A DNA stretch of 40,009 nt from Pseudidiomarina indica. Its GTDB lineage: Bacteria > Pseudomonadota > Gammaproteobacteria > Enterobacterales > Alteromonadaceae. The notes below the pieces were generated by a model, which saw only the letters and a program-made list of their open reading frames with translations, ran no database searches and was not told the DNA's origin. The position numbers and the translations under genes were made by a program. Location of the stretch: contig NZ_FMXN01000005.1 in the NCBI RefSeq assembly GCF_900104245.1, positions 114,626 through 154,634 on the forward strand. The letters are read 5' to 3'. Numbering within the stretch: the stretch's first letter is position 1; each line of letters starts with the position of its first letter. Positions 25,421 to 33,631 of the stretch are shown here, in pieces.

Positions 25421-26200
25421 ATGAAGTCCAAAATTTTAGCGGCTAAAAAAACCGCTCTAGCCGTTGCACTCGCAACCGGCTTTATCACCACTACCACCGC
25501 CCCTGTGCAAGCTGGTATCCCCGTCATCGACGGCGGCAACCTGGCCCAGAACATCATGACGGCCATCGAGTCGGTGGCGCAGACGCTCAAGCAGATTGAG
25601 CAGTACCAGACCCAGTTGCAGCAGTACGAAAATCAGCTCCAGAACACGATGGCCCCAGCCGCGTATATCTGGGATCAGGCGCAGACTACGATCAACCGGC
25701 TGATTGCCGCGCAAAACACGCTGGCCTATTACGAGAACCAGCTAGGCAGCCTGGATCGTTACCTGGCCAAGTTTCAGGACGTGGCCTATTACCGCAGCTC
25801 GCCATGCTTCAACGGCAGCGGCGGATGCACGCCGGCCGAAAAGGCAGCGATGGAAGAGAACCGCCGCCTGGCGTCAGAGTCGCAAAAGAAGGCCAACGAT
25901 GCCCTGTTCCAGACCGTTGCCGACCAGCAAAAGGCTTTGAAGGATGACGCCCGTACCCTGGAGCGGCTGCAAGGCGCGGCCCAGGGTGCAACTGGCCAGC
26001 TACAGGCCATCGGCTACGCCAACCAGCTCGCCAGCCAGCAGGCCAATCAGCTCTTGCAGATTCGCACCATGTTGACCGCCCAACACAACGCGGAGGCAGC
26101 CCGGATTGCAGCAGAACTCGATGCCGAGGCGCGAGGTGATGCCAGGGCCGAGCAAATGCGTACCTGGACGTTTCGCCCGAGTCCGGCAGACAACTACTAG
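25421..26200 (+). CDS. trbJ: TrbJ (VirB5-like) P-type conjugation protein
   Basis: A 259-residue exported protein. The start at 25421 has GGAG upstream; the open frame reaches 25349 but that part lacks a signal sequence. A signal peptide covers residues 1-31 (ending APVQA). The mature part is alpha-helical and Gln-rich (QIEQYQTQLQQYENQLQ), with a Cys pair in SSPCFNGSGGC. VirB5/TrbJ proteins sit at the pilus tip and make recipient contact. The C-terminal tail EQMRTWTFRPSPADNY resembles that of TrbK. First of trbJ-trbK-trbL; no trbB-I genes are present. Confidence 0.9.
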   Translation: MKSKILAAKKTALAVALATGFITTTTAPVQAGIPVIDGGNLAQNIMTAIESVAQTLKQIEQYQTQLQQYENQLQNTMAPAAYIWDQAQTTINRLIAAQNTLAYYENQLGSLDRYLAKFQDVAYYRSSPCFNGSGGCTPAEKAAMEENRRLASESQKKANDALFQTVADQQKALKDDARTLERLQGAAQGATGQLQAIGYANQLASQQANQLLQIRTMLTAQHNAEAARIAAELDAEARGDARAEQMRTWTFRPSPADNY

Positions 26201-26212
26201 GGAGGCGGTGAG

Positions 26213-26449
26213 ATGAAAAAAATCTTTTTTACTACCGCGGCTACGTTGCTGTTGTTGGCTGGATGTGAACAGGAAAGGATGCCCGAACCAAATGCGGCGA
26301 CGTGTGCCCCCGATGCGTTCCAGGCAGCACTGAATGAAATGCGCAGCGAAGCGAACCGAGAGGCCTTTACCGAGGAATGCAGAGCATTCCAGAAGGCCAA
26401 GCAGATGCGTCAGTGGGAGTTCAAGCCCAGCCCTAAAGATGATTATTGA
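26213..26449 (+). CDS. trbK: TrbK-like entry exclusion lipoprotein
   Basis: A 78-residue lipoprotein. MKKIFFTTAATLLLLAGC is a lipoprotein signal with the lipobox LLAGC (Cys about residue 18). The mature part is short, with two further Cys. In RP4, trbK lies between trbJ and trbL and gives entry exclusion, blocking further transfer into a cell that already holds the element. Same position here, GGGAGG ribosome site, 12 bases after trbJ. Its tail KQMRQWEFKPSPKDDY resembles the end of TrbJ. Confidence 0.85.
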   Translation: MKKIFFTTAATLLLLAGCEQERMPEPNAATCAPDAFQAALNEMRSEANREAFTEECRAFQKAKQMRQWEFKPSPKDDY

Positions 26450-26459
26450 GGTGGTCGCC

Positions 26460-27887
26460 ATGAGAAAGAAAATTGCTCTAGGTGGCTTGATGATGGTCGC
26501 CACAATGGTGCTGGCTGAACCTGCAATGGCGCAGGAGCTAAGTAGCAGCGGTGTTATGAATGATGTGCTCAAGCGTTTTCATGATGCTGCCGCAACATGG
26601 GGGCCAGCTATTGAGTCCGCTGCATCGCGTTTGTTCTGGACGCTGGTTGTGATTTCGATGGTCTGGACATTCGGCATGATGGCTTTGCGCAAGGCCGACA
26701 TTGGCGAGTTCTTCGCGGAGTTCGTTCGCTTCACGATCTTCACCGGCTTTTTCTGGTGGTTGCTGACGAATGCGAACCAGGGCATGAATATCGCCGGTAC
26801 GATTGTTCAGTCATTGCAAACTCTGGGCGCGCAGGCGGGGGGACTTTCCAATAGCAATCTTGGGCCCTCCAGCATCCTTGATCTTGGTTTCGAGTTATAC
26901 AACCGCACAGTACAGGCCACCTCGGAGCTGGGATGGCGGCAGATGGCAACTGCTCTGGTCATGGAGCTAATGGCCCTGGCTGTTTTGTTTGTCCTGGCGT
27001 TGATTGCGGTCAACCTGTTGCTGTTGCTCGCATCAGCCTGGATTCTGTTGTATGCCGGTGTGTTCTTCCTTGGCTTTGGTGGAAGTCGTTGGACTTCCGA
27101 CATGGCGATCAATTACTACAAGACCGTGCTGGGCCTGGCCGCACAGCTTATGGCAATGGTGCTTCTGGTTGCGATTGGCAAAGAGTTCATCAATCACTAC
27201 TACACGCAAATCAGCGAGAACATGGCATCCCAGGAACTGGCCGTGATGTTGGTTATATCGGTCATCTTGCTTTTCTTGGTCAACAAAGTTCCGCCGATGA
27301 TTTCTGGTCTTGTGTCTGGTGGTGGTATTGGCGCAGCCGGTGGAATTGGAAACTTCGGTGCGGGTGCGGCAGTTGGGGCGGCGGTGACGGCGGCCAGTAT
27401 GGCAACTGGCGGCGCTGCCCTGGCAGGTAAAGCGGTTATGGGTGCCGCAGCCGGTGCAGCCGGAGGTGCAAGTGCACTCCAAGCGGCTTTTCAGAAAGCA
27501 TCAGCGAGTATGGAAACCGGCGGTGACATGTCCAGCATGGGGTCAGTTGTCAGCAGTGGCGGAAACGGTGGTGGTGAAGCGGGTACTGCTGGCAGTAGCC
27601 CATTCGCCCAAGCGGCTGGCTTTGGTGACAGCGGCAGTAGCTCAAGCGGTGGCGGCTTTGCCAAGGCCGCGAAGCTGGCCACAGGCACGGCCTCCGAGTT
27701 AGCCAAGGGTGTCGGCTCTCAAGTGAAGCAGGGATTCCAGGAGCGAGTGAGCGAAACCACAGGCGGAAAACTGGCTGCTTCGATACGCGAAAGCATGGAG
27801 CCGAAAGAAGCAAGCCAATCTGGCCAGTTCGAGGGCAATAGCTTGGGCGCCGATTCTGGCCCAGATAGTAACGAAGTCAGGAGTTAG
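26460..27887 (+). CDS. trbL: TrbL (VirB6-like) inner-membrane conjugation protein
   Basis: A 475-residue polytopic protein. ATG at 26460 is chosen because it yields a signal-like N-terminus (MRKKIALGGLMMVATMVLAE); an upstream ATG at 26334 overlaps trbK. Hydrophobic helices lie near residues 55-75, 88-105, 165-215 (two), 230-245 and 260-280. The C-terminal 190 residues are rich in Gly, Ala and Ser. VirB6/TrbL forms part of the inner-membrane channel and is the kind of subunit recognised by exclusion proteins. Only this part of a type IV system is encoded. Confidence 0.92.
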   Translation: MRKKIALGGLMMVATMVLAEPAMAQELSSSGVMNDVLKRFHDAAATWGPAIESAASRLFWTLVVISMVWTFGMMALRKADIGEFFAEFVRFTIFTGFFWWLLTNANQGMNIAGTIVQSLQTLGAQAGGLSNSNLGPSSILDLGFELYNRTVQATSELGWRQMATALVMELMALAVLFVLALIAVNLLLLLASAWILLYAGVFFLGFGGSRWTSDMAINYYKTVLGLAAQLMAMVLLVAIGKEFINHYYTQISENMASQELAVMLVISVILLFLVNKVPPMISGLVSGGGIGAAGGIGNFGAGAAVGAAVTAASMATGGAALAGKAVMGAAAGAAGGASALQAAFQKASASMETGGDMSSMGSVVSSGGNGGGEAGTAGSSPFAQAAGFGDSGSSSSGGGFAKAAKLATGTASELAKGVGSQVKQGFQERVSETTGGKLAASIRESMEPKEASQSGQFEGNSLGADSGPDSNEVRS

Positions 27888-27891
27888 CACG

Positions 27892-28140
27892 ATGACGACA
27901 TCAACATACATGGCCGCATTGGCGGCCCTGGATGAAGCGCCAAGGGAAGAAGTCAGCCAGGTATTTATTTCGCCGCTGGGTGATCAATCGACCGAGGTCG
28001 ATGCAGAGACAGAAACAGCCGCTTTTGTATCACGGCCAGACCCTATGAGAGAGAGCGAAACTAAGCCGATAAGTATTGAGGTTAATGGCGGCAGGAATGA
28101 GCGGTCAGCATTCGCGGAGGCGGCGGGGCTGTACCTGTAG
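27892..28140 (+). CDS. Small acidic protein of unknown function
   Basis: An 82-residue product I do not recognise. It starts four bases after trbL with GGAG upstream, so it is probably translated in the trb operon. Acidic (many Glu and Asp), no membrane segment, no cysteine. A 9-bp hairpin, CCGGGCTGG-CCACAA-CCAGCCCGG (28146-28169), follows its stop codon without a T run. Could be an accessory transfer protein. Confidence 0.6.
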   Translation: MTTSTYMAALAALDEAPREEVSQVFISPLGDQSTEVDAETETAAFVSRPDPMRESETKPISIEVNGGRNERSAFAEAAGLYL

Positions 28141-28203
28141 GCGCACCGGGCTGGCCACAACCAGCCCGGCACTTTCAATCAACACCTACTGGAGAGGTGA
28201 ATT

Positions 28204-28428
28204 ATGACAACACAACATATTATCGAACCAGGGCAAGCAGTGCATCAAGCAGCGGCTATTCTTTCTTCTTTGGAGTACATCAACCAAGCGGAAGCGCGGA
28301 GCCTTGGGCCATTGGCCGAAGCCGTCGCTAATGCTTTTATGGTGGTGTACTACCAAGCTGAAACGGGCCGGGCGACACAGGCTGATTTTCAAGAAGCAAT
28401 GAACGCCTTGCGCCAAGCGTGCAGCTAA
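28204..28428 (+). CDS. Small alpha-helical protein of unknown function
   Basis: A 74-residue product with a good ribosome site (GGAGAGG). It appears all-helical (AVHQAAAILSSLEYINQAEA, LAEAVANAFMVVYY). No family recognised. It lies between two hairpins, the one after the preceding gene and a strong terminator just behind it, so it is the last gene of the trb transcription unit. Confidence 0.65.
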   Translation: MTTQHIIEPGQAVHQAAAILSSLEYINQAEARSLGPLAEAVANAFMVVYYQAETGRATQADFQEAMNALRQACS

Positions 28429-28437
28429 TGACGAAAG

Positions 28438-28465
28438 GGCGGCCACTCGAACTGGCCGCCTTTTT
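28438..28465 (+). terminator. Terminator of the trb operon
   Basis: GGCGGCCA (28438-28445) and TGGCCGCC (28453-28460) with a 7-base loop are followed by TTTTT. It also marks the end of the convergent MazE-like gene. Confidence 0.85.
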
Positions 28466-28668
28466 CAATCTTCACTGTTTGGCCATTCCCGACCCACAGA
28501 CGGCGCATCCATCCATTCGCGTTCCTCCGGCGGCAGCGGGTAAGCCCCGGATGCTTCCGCGTCGGCCAGTAGTTCGGCCAGTGTGTAGCGCACCCGACCA
28601 GTGGAAACGGCGCGGGCCGGGTCGGCCTTCTCATGCAGCCTGTTCTCTAGGTTCTTTGGGTCTGTCAT
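28465..28668 (-). CDS. MazE-like antitoxin fragment, no toxin partner
   Basis: A 67-residue product. RYTLAELLADAEASGAYPLP followed by PEEREWMDAPSVGREW resembles the C-terminal, toxin-binding part of MazE/PemI antitoxins; the AbrB-like DNA-binding half is missing. TGAGG lies seven bases before the ATG, so it may be expressed. No MazF-like gene is adjacent. It could be a remnant, or a free toxin-neutralising peptide. Assignment rests on motif resemblance only. Confidence 0.55.
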   Translation of the reverse strand: MTDPKNLENRLHEKADPARAVSTGRVRYTLAELLADAEASGAYPLPPEEREWMDAPSVGREWPNSED

Positions 28669-28789
28669 CGGGCGACCTCAGCAAGCATGGATACTAGGTG
28701 TTCCAGGTCAGTGATCGAATGCGCCAGGAAGCGGCCGGCGCGGCAATCTGCAATCTGCAATCATTTCCTCAGTTTTTTCCTACTCATGT

Positions 28790-29857
28790 TCAACCTCGTT
28801 CGTACCAGCTCTTCGAGCGATTCACCACGCGCACGACCAGCAGCATCACCGGCACTTCGACCAGGACGCCGACCACGGTTGCCAATGCAGCGCCGGAGTG
28901 CAGACCGAACAAGCTGATGGCGGCCGCCACGGCCAGCTCGAAGAAGTTGCTGGCACCGATCAGGGCCGAAGGACAGGCGACAGAGTGCTTTTCCCCCGCC
29001 CGCTTGTTCAGCCAGTAGGCTAACCCGGAATTGAAGAACACTTGAATCAAGATCGGCACGGCTAGCATGGCGATCACTAACGGCTGCCGGATGATGGCCT
29101 CGCCCTGGAAGGCGAACAGTAGAACCAACGTCAGCAGCAGCGCGGCCATCGACCACGGCCCGATCTTCTGCATGGCCCGTTCAAAGGCGGCCTGTCCTTG
29201 CTTGAGCAGATGCCGCCGCAAGAGCTGCGCCAGGATCACCGGCACGATGATGTAGAGCACGACCGAAATCAGCAGCGTGTCCCAAGGCACCGAGATCGAG
29301 GACATGCCCAGCAGCAGGCCGACGATGGGCGCGAAGGCCACGATCATGATGGCGTCGTTCAGAGCCACTTGCGAGAGCGTGAAAAGCGGGTCGCCGTTGG
29401 TAAGGCGGCTCCACACGAACACCATTGCCGTGCAGGGCGCGGCGGCCAGCAAGATCAAGCCCGCGATGTAGCTGTCCAGTTGATCGGCCGGCAGGAACGG
29501 AGCGAACACTTGTCGGATGAACAGCCACCCCAGCAGGGCCATCGAGAATGGCTTGACGGCCCAATTAACGAACAGCGTGACGCCGATGCCGCGCCAATGC
29601 TCTTTGACCTGGTGCAGCGCCCCGAAGTCGATCTTGACCAGCATCGGGACGATCATTACCCAAATCAGCAGGCCCACCGGCAAATTGACCTGGGCCACTT
29701 CCATGCGGCCTATGGCCTGGAACACGTCAGGAAGGCCCTGGCCGAGCGCAACACCGGCGACGATGCACAGGGCCACCCACAGCGTCAGGTAACGCTCGAA
29801 GCCGCTCATCGGGGCCTGGCGCGGCTTCGCGGCGATGGCCTGTGCGCCGGCGCTCAT
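28790..29857 (-). CDS. acr3: Arsenite efflux permease Acr3
   Basis: A 355-residue inner-membrane exporter of the ACR3 family with about ten helices; it expels arsenite by exchange with protons. Family features: the GVALGQGLPDV region, LAAAPCTAMVFVWSRLTNGD with the essential Cys, and AVPILIQVFFNSGLAYWLN. Last gene of arsR-arsH-arsC-acr3; its ATG overlaps the arsC stop (ATGA). It uses the arsenite made by ArsC. Confidence 0.96.
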   Translation of the reverse strand: MSAGAQAIAAKPRQAPMSGFERYLTLWVALCIVAGVALGQGLPDVFQAIGRMEVAQVNLPVGLLIWVMIVPMLVKIDFGALHQVKEHWRGIGVTLFVNWAVKPFSMALLGWLFIRQVFAPFLPADQLDSYIAGLILLAAAPCTAMVFVWSRLTNGDPLFTLSQVALNDAIMIVAFAPIVGLLLGMSSISVPWDTLLISVVLYIIVPVILAQLLRRHLLKQGQAAFERAMQKIGPWSMAALLLTLVLLFAFQGEAIIRQPLVIAMLAVPILIQVFFNSGLAYWLNKRAGEKHSVACPSALIGASNFFELAVAAAISLFGLHSGAALATVVGVLVEVPVMLLVVRVVNRSKSWYERG

Positions 29858-30360
29858 GCTTCCTGCTCGGTCTTGCCGATGTTCGCCAGCTCGCGCTTGA
29901 TGGCCGTCTGGTCAAGCATTTTGAGAGGCAGATTCACGAACAGGCGGACGCGGTTCATCATGTGCCGGAAGGTTTGTTCGAAGGCCCGGCGCTTCTCGGC
30001 GTCAGTGCCTTCGACGGCGGCCGGGTCTTCAAATCCCCAATGCGCCGAGATCGGCTGACCAGGCCACACCGGACACATTTCGCCGGCGGCGTTGTCGCAG
30101 ACGGTGATGATGAAGTCCATCTTCGGTGCGTCGGGCGTGGCGTACTCGTCCCAGCTCTTGCTGCGCAGATTCTCGGTCGGGTAATTCACCGACTCCACCT
30201 TTTCGACGGCGAAGGGATTGACCTTGCCGGTTGGGTGACTGCCGGCGCTGTAGGCGCGGAAGCGCCCTTGCCCCATCGTGTTGATGAGAGCTTCGGCCAT
30301 GATGCTGCGCGCCGAATTGCCGGTGCAGAGGATGAGGACGTTATAGATTCTTTCGGTCAT
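29854..30360 (-). CDS. arsC: Arsenate reductase ArsC (thioredoxin-type)
   Basis: A 168-residue low-molecular-weight-phosphatase-like enzyme reducing arsenate to arsenite. The P-loop is CTGNSARS (Cys at about residue 12), and the resolving Cys pair is in [15 protein letters not shown] (about 88 and 95). About 30 residues longer at the C-terminus than the Staphylococcus enzyme, as in many proteobacteria. ATGA overlaps with arsH and acr3 indicate coupled translation. Confidence 0.95.
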   Translation of the reverse strand: MTERIYNVLILCTGNSARSIMAEALINTMGQGRFRAYSAGSHPTGKVNPFAVEKVESVNYPTENLRSKSWDEYATPDAPKMDFIITVCDNAAGEMCPVWPGQPISAHWGFEDPAAVEGTDAEKRRAFEQTFRHMMNRVRLFVNLPLKMLDQTAIKRELANIGKTEQEA

Positions 30361-31124
30361 GATGTTTCGCTTTCTGGTAGTGGCTGGGGAGCAATGGCGA
30401 TGGATGAAAGATCGGTGGCCTCGTCGATGACGTGGCCGGCCGCTTTCCGTTCGGAATAGCGGTCTGTCAGTGCTTCACGGTGCGGCCGTACCAGCGCCGT
30501 GAAGCGCACCAGTTCTTCCATCACATCGGCTATTCGGTCGTAGTACGGCGAGGGCTTCATGCGGCCCGCCGCGTCGAACTCTTGGAACGCTTTGGCGATA
30601 CTCGACTGGTTCGGAATGGTGAACATTCGCATCCAGCGGCCGAGCAGACGCAAGGTGTTCACGGCGTTGAAGCTCTGCGAGCCGCCGGATACCTGCATCA
30701 CGGCCAGGGTGCGGCCTTGGGTCGGCCGGATGCCGGCCATTTCAAGCGGCAGATGGTCAATCTGCGCCTTCATGACACTGGTAATCTGACCGTGGCGTTC
30801 CGGGCTGCACCAGACTTGTCCCTCTGACCACTCGGACAGGGCGCGCAGCTCCTTGACGGCCGGGTGATCGTCGCTTTGCACTTGATCGGGCAACGGCAAA
30901 TCGGACGGGTCGAAGATGCGTGTTTCTGCGCCAAAGAATTGCAGCAGCCGGGCCGCTTCCTCGACGGCCAGCCGTGAGAACGAGCGGGCGCGCAGCGAGC
31001 CATACAGCAGCAGGATACGCACCGGCGGGGCGTCGGGTGCCAGCCCGAGCGCCGGGCGCTCGATGGCAAAGGATTTGTCCAAAGCGGGCAAAGAATCGGG
31101 GTCGGAAAGATGGCGAAGTCTCAT
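30357..31124 (-). CDS. arsH: ArsH NADPH-FMN oxidoreductase
   Basis: A 255-residue flavoprotein that oxidises trivalent organoarsenicals such as methylarsenite. The start at 31124 ([13 protein letters not shown]) overlaps the arsR stop in ATGA; an upstream ATG at 31166 lies inside arsR. The FMN phosphate loop [13 protein letters not shown] is at about residues 38-50, with [19 protein letters not shown] and [11 protein letters not shown] later, both typical of ArsH. Confidence 0.95.
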   Translation of the reverse strand: MRLRHLSDPDSLPALDKSFAIERPALGLAPDAPPVRILLLYGSLRARSFSRLAVEEAARLLQFFGAETRIFDPSDLPLPDQVQSDDHPAVKELRALSEWSEGQVWCSPERHGQITSVMKAQIDHLPLEMAGIRPTQGRTLAVMQVSGGSQSFNAVNTLRLLGRWMRMFTIPNQSSIAKAFQEFDAAGRMKPSPYYDRIADVMEELVRFTALVRPHREALTDRYSERKAAGHVIDEATDLSSIAIAPQPLPESETS

Positions 31125-31453
31125 GCCAACACCTTCCCGGCTTCCGTGGTGCAAGACAGGTTGCACACCTGGCCGCCGCAGCAGTTTTCCGTGAGAAAGG
31201 CCACCAGGTTAGTGGCCGTCGAAAAGTTCGCCTCGTAGATCACAAATCGGCCTTCTTGCCGCGACGTGACCATGCCGGCGTGTGCCAGCTCTTTCAGGTG
31301 GAAGGATAGCGAAGACGGCGGGATGCCGGCCGCTTCGCTGATTTTTCCGGCGGCCATGCCGGCGGGGCCGGCCTGGACGAGAAGCCGGAACACCGCGAGG
31401 CGCGATTCTTGAGCGATGGCCGCCAGGGCGGCTACAGCATTTATCGTTTCCAT
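31121..31453 (-). CDS. arsR: Arsenic-responsive repressor ArsR
   Basis: A 110-residue SmtB/ArsR winged-helix repressor. Helix-turn-helix [20 protein letters not shown] is at about residues 38-57. Arsenite-binding Cys are at the C-terminal end (ENCCGG and QVCNLSC), not in the recognition helix, as in the other ArsR clade. It should repress the operon until arsenite binds. The promoter ends just before the start codon, so the message may be leaderless. Confidence 0.95.
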   Translation of the reverse strand: METINAVAALAAIAQESRLAVFRLLVQAGPAGMAAGKISEAAGIPPSSLSFHLKELAHAGMVTSRQEGRFVIYEANFSTATNLVAFLTENCCGGQVCNLSCTTEAGKVLA

Positions 31454-31460
31454 GTTTCAA

Positions 31461-31489
31461 TAATAGTCGAAATATGGAGTGTGCTCAAT
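31461..31489 (-). promoter_or_regulatory. ars operon promoter / ArsR operator
   Basis: On the minus strand TTGAGC (31489-31484) and TATTAT (31466-31461) are 17 bases apart. A TTTC...GAAA inverted repeat spans the -10 region and is a likely ArsR site. Only seven bases separate the -10 from the ATG, with no ribosome-binding site. Confidence 0.65.
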
Positions 31490-31490
31490 A

Positions 31491-31516
31491 GCTCATTTAA
31501 GCTGTAAAAATGAGCT
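31491..31516. repeat. Candidate resolvase subsite (left part of res)
   Basis: AGCTCATTT (31491-31499) and AAATGAGCT (31508-31516) form a perfect 9-bp inverted repeat with 8 bases between. It lies ten bases from the integron end; before the insertion it was about 105 bases upstream of resG, where a res site is expected. Confidence 0.45.
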
Positions 31517-31526
31517 AGGCGCATTT

Positions 31527-31678
31527 TGTCATTTTCAGAAGACGACTGCACCAGTTGATTGGGCGTAATGGCTGTTGTGCAGCCAGCTCCTGACAGTTCA
31601 ATATCAGAAGTGATCTGCACCAATCTCGACTATGCTCAATACTCGTGTGCACCAAAGCGAGGTGAGCATGGCGACGGA
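31527..31678. repeat. IRt-end fragment of Tn402 tni, 152 bp (outer)
   Basis: It begins TGTCATTTTCAGAAGACGAC and is the outer transposition end. Its first 123 bases recur inverted on the other side of IS6100; the last 29 (31650-31678) are unique to this copy. Confidence 0.93.
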
Positions 31679-32558
31679 GGCTCTGTTGCAAAGATTGGCG
31701 GCAGTCAGAGGTAGGCTGTCGCTCTGCGCCGATCAGGCGGCTGCTGCGAAATGGTGGTTGAGCATGCCCATGGCCTCCGTCAGCGCCGAGGGCCCAATGC
31801 CAAAAGCTCTCTCCACAAGGCGCACCTCGCCCCTGATGCCGGGCTGCAGGCACCAGGGGCGAGCCTGTCCTTTGCGCAGGGCTCGCATGACTTCGAATCC
31901 CTTGATCGTGGCATAGGCCGTGGGGATCGATTTGAAACCGCGCACCGGCTTGATCAGTATCTTGAGCTTTCCGTGATCGGCCTCGATCACGTTATTGAGA
32001 TACTTCACCTGCCGGTGGGCCGTCTCCCGGTCCAGCTTTCCTTCGCGCTTCAATTCGGTGATCGCTGCACCATAGCTCGGCGCTTTGTCGGTATTGAGCG
32101 TGGCAGGCTTTTCCCAGTGCTTCAGGCCTCGCAGGGCCTTGCCCAGGAACCGCTTCGCTGCCTTGGCGCTGCGGGTCGGCGACAGGTAGAAATCGATCGT
32201 GTCGCCCCGCTTGTCGACTGCCCGGTACAGGTAGGTCCACTTGCCCCGCACCTTGACGTAGGTTTCATCCAGGCGCCAGCTCGGATCAAAGCCACGCCGC
32301 CAGAACCAGCGCAGCCGCTTCTCCATCTCCGGGGCGTAGCACTGGACCCAGCGATAGATCGTCGTATGGTCGACCGAAATGCCGCGTTCCGCCAGCATTT
32401 CCTCAAGGTCGCGATAGCTGATCGGATAGCGACAATACCAGCGCACCGCCCACAGGATCACATCACCCTGGAAATGGCGCCACTTGAAATCCGTCATCGT
32501 TCCGTCCGTCCAATCTCCGCCAAGCATGCTCAAGCTTCACGATTTTTGCAACAGAGCC
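31679..32558 (-). mobile_element. IS6100
   Basis: 880 bp between GGCTCTGTTGCAAAGATT (31679) and its imperfect inverse ending ACAGAGCC (32558). IS6 family; both flanks are IRt fragments in inverse orientation, the known In4 configuration. Confidence 0.96.
31733..32497 (-). CDS. tnpA: IS6100 transposase
   Basis: 254-residue DDE transposase starting MTDFKWRHFQGD; in-frame ATGs at 32527 and 32533 give slightly longer forms. N-terminal helix-turn-helix (YRDLEEMLAERG), catalytic Asp in DETYVKVRG, Asp in NTDKAPSYG, and Glu in NNVIEADHGKLK. The element moves by replicative cointegrate formation and can mobilise neighbouring DNA. Confidence 0.95.
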   Translation of the reverse strand: MTDFKWRHFQGDVILWAVRWYCRYPISYRDLEEMLAERGISVDHTTIYRWVQCYAPEMEKRLRWFWRRGFDPSWRLDETYVKVRGKWTYLYRAVDKRGDTIDFYLSPTRSAKAAKRFLGKALRGLKHWEKPATLNTDKAPSYGAAITELKREGKLDRETAHRQVKYLNNVIEADHGKLKILIKPVRGFKSIPTAYATIKGFEVMRALRKGQARPWCLQPGIRGEVRLVERAFGIGPSALTEAMGMLNHHFAAAA

Positions 32559-32681
32559 CACACGAGTATTGAGCATAGTCGAGATTGGTGCAGATCACTT
32601 CTGATATTGAACTGTCAGGAGCTGGCTGCACAACAGCCATTACGCCCAATCAACTGGTGCAGTCGTCTTCTGAAAATGACA
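32559..32681. repeat. IRt-end fragment, 123 bp (inner, inverted)
   Basis: Exact inverse of 31527-31649, ending TGAAAATGACA at the 3'-CS border. Hallmark of In4-type integrons. Confidence 0.93.
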
Positions 32682-33003
32682 TTTGGTATCTCTCATAAAC
32701 GGATGTTTTTGAGAGAACTATCTTCGGCCTTCACACGCACGAAAGGCGGCGAAGCTCCGCCGTTAATCCGTCCGCCGGAGATCTCGCCCAGGCAGGCTGA
32801 AGGCCGAGCAAGCCTGACAGGCCCGAAAAGCCCGGCACGGGCGTCGGCGGCGATGACGGCGGCGGCATTATCCAGGGTTGATGATGGAAGTGGAGGATAT
32901 CGACAACCTCTCGCGCAACCAAGACATCGCGGTCGGACTGCAAGTGATCTTGAAGCCACGGGCCCGTCCCACCCCGACATGGACCTCGATGCCCGAACGG
33001 ACG
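32682..33003 (-). other. Distal end of the 3'-CS, no gene
   Basis: The 322 bp between orf5 and the inner IRt fragment. It is the standard end of a 2239-bp 3'-CS. I see no supported coding sequence, only chance frames. Confidence 0.75.
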
Positions 33004-33504
33004 TTAGATTTCGAGTTCTAGGCGTTCTGCGATGAAGGTTGGATCCCAGCCGGGATTGAAAGTGTCGACGTGGGTGAATCCGAGCCGCTCGTATAGGCCA
33101 CGCAGGTTCGGGTGGCAGTCGAGCCGCAGCTTGGCGCACCCCTGCGTTCGCGCGGCATGGCGGCAAGCCTCGATCAGCGCGGAGCTGACACCCCGGCCCG
33201 CATGTGTCCGTCGCACCGCGAGCTTGTGCAGATATGCGGCCTCCCCCTTGAGGGCGTCGGGCCAGAACTCGGGATCCTCGGCCGACAAGGTGCAACAGCC
33301 GACGATGCCGTCGCTGCAACTCGCGACTAGGAGCTCGGATCTCAGGACGAAGGTCTCCGCGAATGTCCGGTCGATCCGCGCGACGTCCCAGGCGGGCGTT
33401 CCCTTGGCGGACATCCACGCCGCAGCGTCGTGCATCAGCCGCACAACCTCGTCGATATCACCCGAGCAGGCGACCCGAACGTTCGGAGGCTCCTCGCTGT
33501 CCAT
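33004..33504 (-). CDS. orf5: orf5 of the 3'-CS, GNAT acetyltransferase
   Basis: 166-residue GNAT-family N-acetyltransferase-like protein found in nearly all long 3'-conserved segments. HKLAVRRTHAGRGVSSALIE carries the acetyl-CoA-binding R-x-x-x-G-x-G/A pattern near residue 105. No resistance phenotype is known. Last gene of the 3'-CS. Confidence 0.93.
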   Translation of the reverse strand: MDSEEPPNVRVACSGDIDEVVRLMHDAAAWMSAKGTPAWDVARIDRTFAETFVLRSELLVASCSDGIVGCCTLSAEDPEFWPDALKGEAAYLHKLAVRRTHAGRGVSSALIEACRHAARTQGCAKLRLDCHPNLRGLYERLGFTHVDTFNPGWDPTFIAERLELEI

Positions 33505-33631
33505 TCGCTCCCCTGGCGCGGTATGAACCGCCGCCTCATAGTGCAGTTTGATCCTGACGAGCCCAGCATGTCTGCGCCCACCTTCGCGGAACCTGACCAG
33601 GGTCCGCTAGCGGGCGGCCGGAAGGTGAATG

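Noticed and set aside
28419..28697. Plus-strand frame opposite the MazE-like gene
   Set aside because: It begins inside the preceding gene, crosses the terminator and has no ribosome site; the minus frame has a motif match.
32484..33035. Long plus-strand frame across IS6100, IRt and the 3'-CS
   Set aside because: It crosses three unrelated element borders and is antisense to orf5 and tnpA.
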